A stretch of 64,000 nt of DNA from Clostridia bacterium (GCA_029068165.1 JAIEDA010000032.1:62001-126000), one strand, 5' to 3'; shown: positions 49,413 to 59,710, counted from the first letter of the stretch. Notes: a model not told the origin generated them from the letters alone. Made by a program: numbers and translations.

Positions 49413-50285
49413 ATGTTTGGATACGTCATTCCCGACAAACTCAATATGTTTATGAAGGACTATTACGGCTATCGAGCGTTTTACTGCGGCTTGTGTAAGA
49501 GTATAGGCAAGCGTTGTTCGCAGTTGATGCGTATCGGTACGACCTACGATATGACTTTTCTCAACGTGTTCGCTCACGCGATTTTGGACGTTGAGTTGGA
49601 GATGAAGTCGGGTACTTGCGTACTCAACCGCGTGCAAAAGAAACTTATAGGCTGCGATGACGAAATCACTCGCCGCGTAGTGGATATAAGTACCATTCTT
49701 GCGCATTATAAATGTGTCGACGATATAAAGGACGATAAGTCGCTATCCAAGAAGTTTATAGATAAAGCCGTAATCAAAAGACATTACAAAAAAGCAAAGA
49801 AGTCTTTTATCGAACTGGACGGCTATATAAATGAAAAGTACGCGGAGCTAGCTAAGCTCGAGAGCGAAAACTGCCCGAGCGTGGATAGAGTAGCCGACTG
49901 TTTTGCTATGATAATGACTAAGATAGGCGAAGTCTTGCTGGGAGATAAGTATGACGAACCGACGCGAAATCTTTTGTATAATTTAGGCAAGTGGGTGTAC
50001 TGCGCGGACGCTATCGACGACGTGGACGACGATTTCAAAAAGGGAAAGTATAATCCGTTTTTACAGGGGTACGAGTATAAGGATAAGGCGGCTTTTTTGG
50101 AAGATAACAAAGAAAAATTGGAATTTGTGATGATGAGTTGCTATAATTCCGTGCTCAACGACTTTGATAAAATTAAAGTAAAAAAATACGAAGGAATATT
50201 GACAAACGTACTTTGGTATGGTATGTTGAATAACACGAGAGAGCTTTTAAGGAGAAGCGAAAAATGCAAGAAAGTTCATATTTGA
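49413..50285 (+). CDS. DUF5685-like protein
   Basis: MFGYVIPDKLNMFMKDYYGYRAFYCGLCKSIGKRCSQLMRIGTTYDMTFLN; Asp-rich CVDDIKDDKS and DAIDDVDDDFKKGKYNPF. Confidence 0.7.
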   Translation: MFGYVIPDKLNMFMKDYYGYRAFYCGLCKSIGKRCSQLMRIGTTYDMTFLNVFAHAILDVELEMKSGTCVLNRVQKKLIGCDDEITRRVVDISTILAHYKCVDDIKDDKSLSKKFIDKAVIKRHYKKAKKSFIELDGYINEKYAELAKLESENCPSVDRVADCFAMIMTKIGEVLLGDKYDEPTRNLLYNLGKWVYCADAIDDVDDDFKKGKYNPFLQGYEYKDKAAFLEDNKEKLEFVMMSCYNSVLNDFDKIKVKKYEGILTNVLWYGMLNNTRELLRRSEKCKKVHI

Positions 50286-50872
50286 TTTTGGGCGTAGGCG
50301 AGAACGCGACTTTGCAAGAAGTCGAAAACGCTTATAAAGCGCTCAAGGAAAAATATCAAACGCAGTGTTTTGAAGAGGGAGAGCGAGGTAGCTTTGCCGC
50401 AAAAATGCTTTCTAAAATAAAGATTGCCTACAGCGATTGCTTGGAGGACATAAAGAAGAAGGAAATCGTTGGTAGCGGTTCTATCTATGAAGCGATTGAA
50501 AAACTCGTTGGGGAAAATAAGCTCAACGAAGCGCAAGCTTTGCTTGACGAAACCGAACCTAGGGGCGGAGATTGGCATTTTGCCCAAGCTCATATATTTT
50601 TCAAGCGTAACTGGTTTCTAGAGAGCAAAAACCAAGTTGAAATGGCGCTTACGTTTGATCCTGACAATACAAATTACAAGACTACTTTGAACGCGCTCAA
50701 CCGTATGCAATCTACGGTAGACGACGAAGCCAAGGCTGCAAGGCAGGCGAGAGCGGGATATTCGACTCCGCAAGAGGTCGGAGGCGGAGGCGGCGCTTGT
50801 ATAAACGGCGGCGTATGCTCCTATTGCGCGGCGTTGCTGCTTTGTAACGCAATTTGTTGGTTTTGTGTATAG
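50264..50872 (+). CDS. J-domain-like/TPR-like protein with a Gly/Cys-rich C-terminal tail
   Basis: 'ESSYLILGVGENATLQEVENAYKALKEKYQ' J-like start without a clear HPD; overlaps the previous gene by 22 nt; tail GGGGGACINGGVCSYCAALLLCNAICWFCV. Confidence 0.6.
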   Translation: MQESSYLILGVGENATLQEVENAYKALKEKYQTQCFEEGERGSFAAKMLSKIKIAYSDCLEDIKKKEIVGSGSIYEAIEKLVGENKLNEAQALLDETEPRGGDWHFAQAHIFFKRNWFLESKNQVEMALTFDPDNTNYKTTLNALNRMQSTVDDEAKAARQARAGYSTPQEVGGGGGACINGGVCSYCAALLLCNAICWFCV

Positions 50873-50874
50873 GA

Positions 50875-51039
50875 TGTTCGGCGGAAAGGTAGGCTAGTCA
50901 AAGCTAAAAAGCATCTTTTCCGCCGACTAACAGTTTAGCTCACGCTCATCGTACGGCAAGTACGACTCGGCTCGCTAAACAGTCATTCGACGAAAAATCT
51001 ATCTTTTTATCCATTGACTATCTACCTTTCCGCCGAACA
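50875..51039. repeat. MITE-like element with about 25-bp terminal inverted repeats
   Basis: Left TGTTCGGCGGAAAGGTAGGCTAGTCA (50875-50900), right TGACTATCTACCTTTCCGCCGAACA (51015-51039); near-perfect inverted match. Confidence 0.7.
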
Positions 51040-51240
51040 GTGTTAATCATTAATTCTATTGACCGTTGATTCGGTCTTTTTTATTTGTAGCATTTCGCCG
51101 AACAGGCGAGTTCGTCGGAGAAGTGTAATTATTACCCTGAGATAATACTGACTATCTACCTTTCCGCCGAACGGCATTTAATTCATTAATTGCACTGACC
51201 GATACTCGGTCTTTTTTTATTTAGAGCATTTTTTGCGGAA
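51015..51240. repeat. Two direct copies of a roughly 90-bp terminator-containing repeat
   Basis: tgactatctacctttccgccgaac...attaatt...gaccg(n)cggtcttttttattt..agcattt at 51015-51101 and 51149-51238. Confidence 0.75.
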
Positions 51241-51491
51241 TAAACGTTTTGACTCGTCAATTCTATTTCGACCGCTAATAGGGCGGTTGGTTTTATTTCG
51301 TTGGGGAAGTTTCGTTCGTCAAAATGGAGCAAAGCGTAGCGAGGTCAAAATATCTCATACCTTGTAGAATGCCTATACGTACAGTCGGCTCATCGCTTCA
51401 AAGTAAGTTAAAAGTATCTCACAACTCTTTTCAAATGAGAAATATAGTTCTAAATTAAGTAAAAATATCAAGTAATTTATCTCCAAATCGG

Positions 51492-51520
51492 CTATTTTAG
51501 CAGTTTTAATGCTAAAATAG
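51492..51520. promoter_or_regulatory. Perfect 11-bp hairpin/inverted repeat upstream of pckG
   Basis: CTATTTTAGCA-gttttaa-TGCTAAAATAG. Confidence 0.45.
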
Positions 51521-51612
51521 GCGAAATTAGACGTTTTTGAATTGTAATAGAAATCACACGCAGTTTATATAATTTTTACGTTTAAGTATAACAAATAGTT
51601 GCAATAAAACGT

Positions 51613-51641
51613 TTGCATTTGAAGTGGCGTTTTGATATAAT
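51613..51641 (+). promoter_or_regulatory. Sigma-A-type promoter of pckG
   Basis: TTGCAT (51613-51618), 17-nt spacer, TATAAT (51636-51641). Confidence 0.75.
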
Positions 51642-51691
51642 GTTAAATGGAAAAAATAAAATTTAATATATTAAAAGGAGTTTTTTATATT

Positions 51692-53497
51692 ATGGCTAAT
51701 ACTACAAATCAACAAGTATTGGATTTTGTTGAAAGCAGGAAAGCGCTTTGTCAACCTGACCAAGTCGTTTGGATTACCGGCGAAGAAGCTCAATACGAAG
51801 CTTTGACGAAAGAAGCGATTGAAAGCGGCGAGATGATCGAGCTCAATCAAAAGACGTTGCCGGGTTGCTTGTTGCACCGCACTAAGCAAAACGACGTTGC
51901 TCGCGTTGAGGGTAGAACTTTCATTTGTTCTCGCAAGAAGTCCGATTGCGGTCCTACCAACAACTGGTGGAAGCCGTCCGAGGCTTACGCTAAACTCGAT
52001 AGCATTTTGAGCGGCGCGTACAAGGGTCGTACGATGTACGTTATTCCTTTCTCTATGGGTCCCGTCGGCGGTCCTATTTCCAAGATTGGTATCGAGTTGA
52101 CCGACTCTATCTACGTAGTTCTCAATATGAGAATTATGACTAGAGTAGGCAACGAAGTTTTGACCGCTTTGGGTAATAGCAACGATTTCGTTAGAGGAAC
52201 TCACGCAAAGTGCAACGTAGATCCTGAAGAGAGATATATTTGTCAATTCCCTGAGGACAACGCTATTATTTCCGTAAACAGCGCTTACGGCGGCAACGTT
52301 CTTCTCGGCAAAAAGTGCTTTGCTCTTAGAATCGCTTCGTATCAAGGTAAAAACGAAATGTGGATGGCGGAGCATATGCTTATTTTGGGTATTGAAAAGC
52401 CTAATAAAGAAACCGTATATATGTGCGCGGCTTTCCCGTCCGCTTGCGGAAAGACCAACCTCGCAATGCTTATTCCGCCTGAGGGATATAGAAAGAACGG
52501 TTACAAGGTATTTACCGTCGGCGACGACATCGCTTGGATCAAGAAAGGTCCGGACGGTAGACTTTACGCTATCAACCCCGAGAACGGCTTCTTCGGCGTA
52601 GCTCCGGGTACGAACTCCAAGTCCAACTTCAACGCGCTCGAGTCTACGAGAAAGAACACCATCTTCACGAACGTAGCTTACAATCCTAAGACCAAAGAAG
52701 TTTGGTGGGAAGCTCTCGAGAAAGACGCTGCTGACAAGAAGAAACCCGACTTCCTTATCGACTGGACGGGTAAAGACTGGACTCCCGATACCGTTGACGC
52801 TGACGGCAAGCCCGTTAAAGCGGCTCATCCGAACTCCAGATTTACCGCTCCCGCTAAGAACTGTCCTTGCATTTCTCCCGAATTTGAGAACGGCAACGGC
52901 GTACCTATCAGCGCAATAATCTTCGGCGGTCGCCGTCCTTCCACGGTTCCGCTCGTATATCAAGCTAGAAGCTGGGAACACGGTGTGTTCATCGGTTCTA
53001 TAATGGGTAGCGAAACCACCGCTGCGGCTACCGGCGCAGTAGGCGTAGTAAGACGCGACCCGATGGCTATGCGTCCGTTCTGCGGATATCACATGGGCGA
53101 TTATTTCCAACATTGGCTTGATATGGGCGAATCCGTTGACGTTGACAAGCAACCTAAGTTCTTCAACGTAAACTGGTTTAGAGTAGACAAAGACGGCAAC
53201 TTCATTTGGCCGGGCTTTGGCGACAATATGCGCGTACTCGATTGGATGCTCAAGAGAATTGCGGGCGAAGTTGACGCTGTAGAAACTCCTATCGGTTTCC
53301 TTCCTAAGGCTGAAGATATCAATATCGAAGGTTTGGAAGATTTCTCAATCGATACTTTGAAGGGTATACTCGAAGTAGACAAGCAAGCTTGGGAAGTTGA
53401 AGCCGACGGTATCGTAGAATTCTACAAGTCTTTTGGTAGAAAACTTCCAAAGGCTCTCAAGAAGCAGGCTAAGGAACTTAAGGAAAGACTTAAGTAA
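51692..53497 (+). CDS. pckG: Phosphoenolpyruvate carboxykinase (GTP)
   Basis: MYVIPFSMGPVGGPISKIGIELTDS, AAFPSACGKTNLAMLIPP, TVGDDIAWIKKGPDGRLYAINPENGFFGVAPGTN. Start at 51692 (aaaaggag SD) rather than 51647. Confidence 0.96.
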   Translation: MANTTNQQVLDFVESRKALCQPDQVVWITGEEAQYEALTKEAIESGEMIELNQKTLPGCLLHRTKQNDVARVEGRTFICSRKKSDCGPTNNWWKPSEAYAKLDSILSGAYKGRTMYVIPFSMGPVGGPISKIGIELTDSIYVVLNMRIMTRVGNEVLTALGNSNDFVRGTHAKCNVDPEERYICQFPEDNAIISVNSAYGGNVLLGKKCFALRIASYQGKNEMWMAEHMLILGIEKPNKETVYMCAAFPSACGKTNLAMLIPPEGYRKNGYKVFTVGDDIAWIKKGPDGRLYAINPENGFFGVAPGTNSKSNFNALESTRKNTIFTNVAYNPKTKEVWWEALEKDAADKKKPDFLIDWTGKDWTPDTVDADGKPVKAAHPNSRFTAPAKNCPCISPEFENGNGVPISAIIFGGRRPSTVPLVYQARSWEHGVFIGSIMGSETTAAATGAVGVVRRDPMAMRPFCGYHMGDYFQHWLDMGESVDVDKQPKFFNVNWFRVDKDGNFIWPGFGDNMRVLDWMLKRIAGEVDAVETPIGFLPKAEDINIEGLEDFSIDTLKGILEVDKQAWEVEADGIVEFYKSFGRKLPKALKKQAKELKERLK

Positions 53498-53516
53498 TCA
53501 TACCGAATTTAGTATA

Positions 53517-53544
53517 AGAGGTTCGCTCAGGCGAGCCTCTTTTT
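53517..53544 (+). terminator. Intrinsic terminator of pckG
   Basis: AGAGGTTCGC-tcag-GCGAGCCTCTTTTT. Confidence 0.88.
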
Positions 53545-53907
53545 ATATTGTTGAGATATTTCGACTTCGCTCAATATATGACGATACGGCTAATTCGTCG
53601 AAATACCGTACTTAGCTTTGAGCGTAGTCAAAGGGGTACATATTCTTTTGTTATTAAGTTTTGCGATATTTTATTACGTAGAAAATATGAGTCAAACGGA
53701 AAATAACCGCTCTAATTTTGCACAATTTTTACTTGTATTTGACATAACTTTTGACTTTACGAAAATTATACTTTTTCAATAAAAAATGGTTGCGAATTGC
53801 CATTTACTTTTGCTTAGTTTAATGATATATTTATACTATAAATAACTAGTTTGATTTTAATCTTAATTAAAATTAAGGTATTGTAAATTAGAGCGGAGAA
53901 TGCGGCT

Positions 53908-56337
53908 ATGAAAAAGAGAATGGACGGGTTTGCAAAGTTTATTACGAGAAGAAAATTGTTAATTCTTTCGCTCGCTCTTTTGATTACCGTGCTTTCCCTT
54001 ATAGCTTTTACTTTCGTACACGTCAATTCTAATATTTTCGATTATTTGCCCGACGATATGACTATGAGTCAAGGTTTGGACTACATAAAGACGGCTTTCG
54101 GAATGGAAGGCGACGCTATCGTCGGTATCAGCGGCATTACTTATTCTCAACTCAAAGACAAGATAGCCGATATTGAAGAACTCGAGGGCATAAACAAAGG
54201 CGGAGTACTGTGGCTGGGGTCTATGTACGAGATGAAAAATCTCAATATCGGAGAAATGCTTGGAGAGTATTCCAGCGGATACGTTTCAACTTTGATTGAG
54301 AGTATGCTCAACGAATACGGTTACTCTATGCAAAGGGGTAAGGTCGAAAACGGAGTTGAGTACAAATGTATTGAGGACGTAGACATATCGGCAATGGTAG
54401 ACGATATGTTGAACAAAGAGGACGTAAGCAAACTCTTTTTTCCTCAAAACGACGTAAGTATTAAAGACGCGGTCGAACAGGATATTGCAGGCAACTACGT
54501 GTTGGTCATTCAGCTTGGCGTACCTTCGGCTTCCGACGAAGCGATGAGCGCGTTGAAATCCATAGACAAGATATTTGCGGACTACGACTCGTCGATAGGC
54601 GGCAGTTCGAAGATCATAGCCGATTTGTTTGACAGCACCATCAACGAAATGTGGAAGTACATCATCATAGCGGTGCTTGTTATGTTCGTTATACTATTGT
54701 TGACGACCGACAATCTCGTAGAGCCGTTTATACTTATGGTTACGCTAGGAATAGCCGTACTCGTAAATATGGGTACGAATATTATATTCGGTTCGGTATC
54801 GGTAATTACGTTCTCGGCGGCTTCAGTACTTCAGCTCGGACTTTCTATGGACTACGCAATATTCCTAATACATTCGTTCAAAGAAGAGCGTAGTCGTACG
54901 CTTACGGACGAACAGGCCATGCGCATTGCCATACCCAAAGCTTTTTCGACTATTACGGCTTCGTCATTGACGACGGTAGGCGGTTCGTTGGCGTTGCTGT
55001 TTATGAGGTTTGAAATAGGTAAAGATTTAGGCTTCGTCCTTGCAAAGGGAGTATTTCTTTCTTTAATTACTATTATCGTAGTCCTGCCGTGCCTTATACT
55101 TATGACTAGAAAGTGGCAGGAAAAGACCACGCACGCGCTAGTCGTACCTAAACTTCACGGCGTGGCTAGCTTTTCTATAAAGCATAGAAAATTATTCGCG
55201 ATAATATTTGCCGTATTGCTTATACCGGTAATGATTTTGCAATCTAAAGTTGAGCTGAATTATATGAAGTTCAGCGAGTCGAATTCTCAGCCTTCACAAA
55301 TCGACAGCATAGTGGAGAGTATGTCCAACGCTGTAATAGTCGCATTGCCCGTGTCGTACGCGGATAAAGAACTGCAAAAAGATAACCTTGCTAACAACGT
55401 TTTGCGCGACAAGAACTTGCAGTTTATCGAGGAGGTTAAGAACGAATCCACGGACAACGTAATGGGAGTGTTGGGTATCTATTCAATCGTACCTGAAGAA
55501 CACTATTCTTTGATGGAATTCTTGTGTTCGCTTATGGACAACAAGCTTATAGCCTCGCAGTTGCCGCCCGAAGCCGCTACGCTCAAAGGCTTAGCAGGCG
55601 ACAATCACGCGCTGTATTTTATAATGGTAGAGGACGAAGCGGAGAGCGAGCTTACGGCGCAAACTTTGGCTAATATAAAGACGTCGATAGAAAAGCAGTT
55701 TGGCGACGATTATTATTTGACCGGTATGGCGCAAGCTAAGCAAGACCTAGCCGAAATAACGCCGAGGGATTTCAACGTAATAACCATCGTTTCCGTGCTG
55801 ATAATCTTTGTAATACTGCTGTTGACGATAAAATCGTTTAAGATGTCGCTGCTGATAATACTGGTAATTGAGTTTGGAATATTTATCAATCTTGCGATAA
55901 ACGCGATTATAGGTGCTCCTATCAACTTTATGGGATATATAATCATATCTTCGATACAGCTTGGCGCAACGGTCGACTACGCGATACTGTTCTCGGTCAA
56001 GTACAAAAACTATATCACCTTTATGCCTGCAAAGGAAGCGGCGTACAGGTCGCTGAGCGAATGTTCGCTGTCCGTGCTCACTTCCGTGTCTATTATGGCG
56101 GGATGTTGTCTATCGGTAGGTATGGTAACGGCAAACCTCATTGCAAGAGAGATAACGTTGCTTATCGCAAGGGGTAGCGTAATAAGCGGACTACTCGTAC
56201 TCTTCGTCCTGCCTAGCGTAATGATTTTGGCGACGGGTAGAGTTGCGAAGCTGACGAGAGTAGGTAAGAAAGCGGCGAAAGTCTTTAAGAAAGGACTTAA
56301 GAAAAGCAAGGAAGAAAGTTCGCAGGCTAGCGACTAA
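53908..56337 (+). CDS. MMPL/RND-family transporter
   Basis: Two halves with repeated TM clusters; 'LQLGLSMDYAIFLIHSFKEER' and 'IQLGATVDYAILFSVKYKNY' are paired RND/MMPL motifs. Confidence 0.92.
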   Translation: MKKRMDGFAKFITRRKLLILSLALLITVLSLIAFTFVHVNSNIFDYLPDDMTMSQGLDYIKTAFGMEGDAIVGISGITYSQLKDKIADIEELEGINKGGVLWLGSMYEMKNLNIGEMLGEYSSGYVSTLIESMLNEYGYSMQRGKVENGVEYKCIEDVDISAMVDDMLNKEDVSKLFFPQNDVSIKDAVEQDIAGNYVLVIQLGVPSASDEAMSALKSIDKIFADYDSSIGGSSKIIADLFDSTINEMWKYIIIAVLVMFVILLLTTDNLVEPFILMVTLGIAVLVNMGTNIIFGSVSVITFSAASVLQLGLSMDYAIFLIHSFKEERSRTLTDEQAMRIAIPKAFSTITASSLTTVGGSLALLFMRFEIGKDLGFVLAKGVFLSLITIIVVLPCLILMTRKWQEKTTHALVVPKLHGVASFSIKHRKLFAIIFAVLLIPVMILQSKVELNYMKFSESNSQPSQIDSIVESMSNAVIVALPVSYADKELQKDNLANNVLRDKNLQFIEEVKNESTDNVMGVLGIYSIVPEEHYSLMEFLCSLMDNKLIASQLPPEAATLKGLAGDNHALYFIMVEDEAESELTAQTLANIKTSIEKQFGDDYYLTGMAQAKQDLAEITPRDFNVITIVSVLIIFVILLLTIKSFKMSLLIILVIEFGIFINLAINAIIGAPINFMGYIIISSIQLGATVDYAILFSVKYKNYITFMPAKEAAYRSLSECSLSVLTSVSIMAGCCLSVGMVTANLIAREITLLIARGSVISGLLVLFVLPSVMILATGRVAKLTRVGKKAAKVFKKGLKKSKEESSQASD

Positions 56338-56442
56338 TTTCCGTTATTAATTAACGACGTTAAATAGCTTTTTAAGAAAATTGCTAATAGTTTTTTTAAG
56401 AGCTAAGATAGTTTAAACGAGAGGGAACGCTTACGGGCGATA

Positions 56443-56476
56443 AAAAAAGAGGTTCGTTTGATTGAACCTCTTTTTT
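56443..56476. terminator. Bidirectional intrinsic terminator
   Basis: AAAAAAAGAGGTTC-gtttgatt-GAACCTCTTTTTT between convergent genes. Confidence 0.88.
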
Positions 56477-56535
56477 CTATCTGTTTAAATTTTTGACAAA
56501 TCTAAAGTTGACTATTATTTTAAACCATTAAATTT

Positions 56536-57663
56536 TTACAGTACTCTTACTGCAATCGCTTTAGTCTTGAGCGCGTCAATAGCGCTTGCTTCGGCTTTAT
56601 CGGAAAGGTCGGCGATAACGTAAACTATATTTCCGCGAGTTGCGCTTGCAATGGCGCTCACGTTCTTAAGCGTAGCGGTTACGTCGGCTACTGCGTTTTG
56701 AACGTCGTTGGAAATTACGCATACGCGTTGCTTGCCGTTGCGTTCAACCTGGAGTTTGGGGAAGTTGACGCTGTTGACGATATTGCCGTTCTCGAGATAA
56801 TCCTTGAGTTGAGCCGCAGCCATAACAGCGCAGTTGTCTTCGGCTTCCTCAGTGGAAGCGCCAAGGTGCGGGATAGTGATAACGCCGTCCACTCCCAAAA
56901 GCTCGTCGCAGGGGAGGTCGGTAACGTATTTTGCTACTTTTTTGTCGGCGATAGCTTTCTTTATGTCTTCGTTGTTTACAAGCTCGCCTCTCGCCAAGTT
57001 GATAATTCTAACGTTGTCTTTCATTATGGCGATAGTTTCTTTATTGATAGAATTTTTGGTTTGCGGCGTTGCCGGAACGTGCAACGTGATATAGTCGCTG
57101 TTTTTGTATACCTCATTGATATCCGTAGTAAGCTCTATCGGAAGGTCGGTAGAGGATACGAACGGGTCGTAAGCGATTACTTTCATACCAAGCGCGAGAA
57201 CTGCGTTTGCAACGAGTCTTCCTATTGCGCCAAGTCCTACGATACCCAAGGTCTTACCCAAGATTTCCTGACCTACGAAGGCTTTCTTGCCTTTTTCCAC
57301 TTGTTTAGCAACTTCGCCGTTTTTCTCAAGATTTTGAGTCCAGTTGATTCCCTCGTAGATTTTTCTTGAGGATACCAAAAGAGCAAACAGTACGAGTTCC
57401 TTAACCGCGTTGGCGTTTGCTCCCGGGGTATTGAACACGCATACGCCTTTTTCCGACATCTTATCCAAAGGAATATTGTTTACGCCCGCGCCCGCTCTTG
57501 CAACTGCAATTACGCCGGCGGGTAGTTGGTATTCGTGCATTGAAAAGCTTCTCAATATTATAGCGCAAGGGTTTTTCGCTTCGCTCGTAATGCTGTACTT
57601 ATCCTTAGTGAGGATAGAGTTGACTTTGCCGCTGATTTCGTTGAGTTTTAATATCTCGTTCAT
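56536..57663 (-). CDS. serA: D-3-phosphoglycerate dehydrogenase
   Basis: ARAGAGVNNIPLDKMSEKGVCVFNTPGANANAVKELVL; LGIVGLGAIGRLVANAVLALGMKVIAYDPF; C-terminal ACT-like domain; next to serC. Confidence 0.92.
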   Translation of the reverse strand: MNEILKLNEISGKVNSILTKDKYSITSEAKNPCAIILRSFSMHEYQLPAGVIAVARAGAGVNNIPLDKMSEKGVCVFNTPGANANAVKELVLFALLVSSRKIYEGINWTQNLEKNGEVAKQVEKGKKAFVGQEILGKTLGIVGLGAIGRLVANAVLALGMKVIAYDPFVSSTDLPIELTTDINEVYKNSDYITLHVPATPQTKNSINKETIAIMKDNVRIINLARGELVNNEDIKKAIADKKVAKYVTDLPCDELLGVDGVITIPHLGASTEEAEDNCAVMAAAQLKDYLENGNIVNSVNFPKLQVERNGKQRVCVISNDVQNAVADVTATLKNVSAIASATRGNIVYVIADLSDKAEASAIDALKTKAIAVRVL

Positions 57664-57676
57664 ATTCCTGCTCCGA

Positions 57677-58747
57677 TTACTTATTTGCTATTTCGAATTT
57701 CTTCATAAATTCGATAAGTTTCTTTACGCCGTCCACCGGCATAGCGTTGTAGATAGAAGCGCGCATACCGCCGACAAGTCTATGACCTTTGAGCGAAACG
57801 AGTCCGTCGGCAGCCGCTTCTTTGACGAACTTAGCGTCAAGCTCGGCGTTCGGGGTCACGAAAGGCACGTTCATAATCGAACGGTCGACTTTTTCTACCT
57901 TGTTAGAATAGAAAGAAGAGCCGTCTATAAAGTCGTAGAGAAGTCCAGCTTTGTACTCGTTTACTTTTTGCATTTCGCTCACTCCGCCGATTTTCTTAAG
58001 GTAACGAAGCGTAAGCATCATCATATAGATCGGGAAGCAAGGCGGGGTATTGTAAAGGCTGTTGTTGTCGACTTGAGTCTTCCACTTAAGCATAGTCGGA
58101 CAAATAGACATACCGTCGCCGACTAGGTCGTTGCGCGCGATGACAACCGTAACGCCCGCGGGAGCGAGGTTCTTTTGAGCGCCTGCGAAGAGAACGCCGT
58201 ATTTGCTTACGTCGATTTTCTCGCTCAAGATATTGGAAGATATATCGGCAACCAAGTTTGCTTTCGTCTTGGGAAGAGAATTGTATCTCGTTCCGAAAAT
58301 AGTGTTGTTTTGGCAAATATAGAGATAATCTATATCCTCTCTGATTTTCAAATCTTTGGGTATGTAAGTGAAATTCTTATCCTCGGAAGAGCCCGCAACG
58401 GCAACGTCGCCGTACTTAATAGCTTCCTTGTAGGCTTTCTTTGCAAAGTTGCCGGTCACTACGTAATCGGCTTTTTTGCTACCGGTCAGCAAGTTGAGCG
58501 GAACCGCTTCGAATTGGGTAGAGCCGCCGCCTTGAACGAAAATTACGCTGTAGTTGTCGGGTATATTCATAAGCTCTTTAAAGAGCGCGATACACTCGTC
58601 GTTGATAGCGTCGTAGTACTTGCTTCTATGGCTCATTTCGCACACGCTCATACCGCTTCCGCCGTAGTCGATAAAATCTCTTTGCGCTTCTTGCAGTACT
58701 TCCATCGGTAGCATCGACGGTCCTGCCGAAAAATTGTAAACTCTCAT
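57677..58747 (-). CDS. serC: Phosphoserine aminotransferase
   Basis: RVYNFSAGPSMLPMEVLQEAQ; GGSTQFEAVPLNLL; VLFAGAQKNLAPAGVTVVIARNDL. Confidence 0.95.
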   Translation of the reverse strand: MRVYNFSAGPSMLPMEVLQEAQRDFIDYGGSGMSVCEMSHRSKYYDAINDECIALFKELMNIPDNYSVIFVQGGGSTQFEAVPLNLLTGSKKADYVVTGNFAKKAYKEAIKYGDVAVAGSSEDKNFTYIPKDLKIREDIDYLYICQNNTIFGTRYNSLPKTKANLVADISSNILSEKIDVSKYGVLFAGAQKNLAPAGVTVVIARNDLVGDGMSICPTMLKWKTQVDNNSLYNTPPCFPIYMMMLTLRYLKKIGGVSEMQKVNEYKAGLLYDFIDGSSFYSNKVEKVDRSIMNVPFVTPNAELDAKFVKEAAADGLVSLKGHRLVGGMRASIYNAMPVDGVKKLIEFMKKFEIANK

Positions 58748-58915
58748 ACGAACTCCTTTAGACCTTTAGGTCACATTAAATTTATTCTATATCATTATAA
58801 CACCGCGTATGCGAGATTGGCAAATATTTAACGATAATTTCTCCTCTCAACGCGCGTATAATTTCCATTTTATGCCACAAACTAATCTTGAAAATCGCAA
58901 AAGGGGAGAAAACTT

Positions 58916-59626
58916 ATGCAAGCAATAATAATGGCGGGCGGAATGGGAAGCCGACTAAGACCTTTGACCAATTCTTTGCCCAAGCCTTTGGTAAAGATTA
59001 TAGACAAACCTGTGATGGAGTTTGTAATACGAAATTTGGCGCAAGGCGGAATTAAAGATATAGCGGTGACGGTAGGGTATAAAGCCGATATGATTATGGA
59101 CTATTTCGGTGACGGAAGCGCTTTTGGAGTTTCGCTTACGTATTTTGAAGAGAGCGAACCGCTCGGAACGGCCGGCGGCGTAAAAAACGCAAGCGATTTT
59201 ATCGTAGACGATTTTATAGTCCTGTCCGCGGACGGCTTCTGCAATATCGACATAGAGGAGTTTTGCAAGTTCCATAAATCTCATAGCGAGCCTATAAGTA
59301 TGGCGGTGAGATATATGTCGGACGCGAGAGGTTTCGGTCTCGTGCGCATAGACGACGACGGATTGGTCACGTCTTTTGCCGAAAAACCCAAATTTATGTG
59401 CTCAGGGTTGATTAATATGGGTATTTACGCATTCGACAAAGAGATTTTACAGGAGATTCCCGACGGGAAATGCGACTTTTCTTACGACGTTTTTCCAAGA
59501 CGCATAGGGGATATAAGAGCTTATTCCACGCAGTGTTTTTGGTCGGATATCGGCACTTTGTCGGACTACTATCTCACCAATCACTACGTGAGTATACACC
59601 CCGATAATTTCGGAGTGACCTTGTAA
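58916..59626 (+). CDS. Sugar-phosphate nucleotidyltransferase
   Basis: QAIIMAGGMGSRLRPLTNSLPKPLVKIIDKPVMEFVI; EPLGTAGGVKNA. Confidence 0.92.
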   Translation: MQAIIMAGGMGSRLRPLTNSLPKPLVKIIDKPVMEFVIRNLAQGGIKDIAVTVGYKADMIMDYFGDGSAFGVSLTYFEESEPLGTAGGVKNASDFIVDDFIVLSADGFCNIDIEEFCKFHKSHSEPISMAVRYMSDARGFGLVRIDDDGLVTSFAEKPKFMCSGLINMGIYAFDKEILQEIPDGKCDFSYDVFPRRIGDIRAYSTQCFWSDIGTLSDYYLTNHYVSIHPDNFGVTL

Positions 59627-59681
59627 TAAGGCGTAACGTTGTAGAATACGAAAGTAAAAACAATACTAAAAATTTTATCAA

Positions 59682-59710
59682 GCGGAGAGCGATATGCTCT
59701 CCGTATTTTT
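59682..59710 (+). terminator. Intrinsic terminator
   Basis: GCGGAGAGC-gatat-GCTCTCCGTATTTTTAT. Confidence 0.75.

Noticed and set aside
51671-53152. 493-aa minus-strand ORF opposite pckG
   Set aside because: Antisense to a clear GTP-PEPCK; no motifs, no SD; produced by codon bias of the sense gene.
56698-57369. 223-aa plus-strand ORF opposite serA
   Set aside because: serA is certain; the overlap is an artefact.
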